Source: CAVSWN01 sp963770995 (GTDB lineage Bacteria; Acidobacteriota; Vicinamibacteria; Vicinamibacterales; CAVVIG01). From it: a stretch of DNA of 64,000 bases. Positions within the stretch are counted from its first letter, which is position 1; each line of letters opens with the position of its first letter. The DNA lies in assembly GCA_963770995.1 (NCBI GenBank), contig CAVYRS010000004.1:663055-727054 (forward strand), given 5' to 3'. The notes beneath the pieces are model-generated. The model saw nothing but the letters and a program-made list of their open reading frames with translations. It had not been told where the DNA came from and ran no database searches. A program made the position numbers and the translations under genes. Below, one piece after another: positions 63,894-64,000 of this stretch.

Positions 63894-64000
63894 CTCATAT
63901 TCTGGGTTTGGCCTGAGGCATCTATAACGGGAGGCTTCAGTTCACCTCCTCTTTAGGAACCGGCGGGACTCTCCGCGCCCGATGACGGGGGGGATCTGTT

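Overview
The window is GC-rich bacterial DNA with little conserved core content. The gene set (a DUF5916/CBM9-like outer-membrane protein, PQQ-type and LVIVD beta-propellers, a tannase-family esterase, class C beta-lactamase-like hydrolase, carboxylesterase, BlaI/M56 pair, many TetR and SDR genes) is what I associate with soil Acidobacteriota, perhaps the Vicinamibacteria. That assignment is inference; there is no rRNA or core ribosomal gene to prove it. Many otherwise conserved genes are broken by single-base shifts or single stop codons, so either the region is decaying or the assembly carries indel errors. I cannot tell these apart from one sequence.

Layout: 0-2 kb holds a DinB fragment and a DUF1801-YjbR fusion. 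2.1-5.3 kb is an IS5-like element with frame breaks, followed directly by a group II intron. 5.5-10.1 kb has a CapA fragment, a carboxylesterase, an SDR and a thiolase whose start codon overlaps that of the SDR. 10.5-14 kb is scar DNA: a tRNA-Pro, attachment-like and dispersed repeats, GNAT, a DUF4160-DUF2442 pair, and IS110 and IS1 remnants. 14-19 kb has a B12-type radical SAM gene, a blaI-blaR1 pair, a sterol-desaturase-like gene and a methyltransferase. 19.5-22.7 kb has a lone microcompartment shell gene, a groL tail, Hsp20, a universal stress protein and a phosphatase. 23.7-25.9 kb holds a 729-residue unrecognised protein. 26-43.8 kb is the most intact part: tannase family, serine hydrolase, three propellers, M16 peptidase, DUF5916 with a divergent TetR, and an alpha/beta hydrolase-oxidoreductase-SDR operon with a second divergent TetR.

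From 44 kb on the DNA is accessory again: a tRNA-Pro half carrying the same 121-bp repeat seen at 11 kb, a phd-type antitoxin remnant, small orphan genes and a DDE transposase. A block of unusual enzymes follows at 49.6-57 kb: MBL-fold protein, animal-type haem peroxidase, a TPR-S/SLOG-like sensor and a papain-like peptidase fused to an alpha/beta hydrolase. Two IS elements with visible inverted repeats then lead into a lower-GC tail with an M36-like metalloprotease and a HAD domain fused in frame to an M28-like peptidase.

The best candidates for something undescribed are the 49.6-57 kb block, the 729-residue protein at 23.7 kb and the HAD-M28 locus at 60.8-63.9 kb. The cleanest regulatory architecture is the 43.1 kb divergent TetR promoter, where two consensus-like promoters share one DNA segment with the operator inside both spacers.
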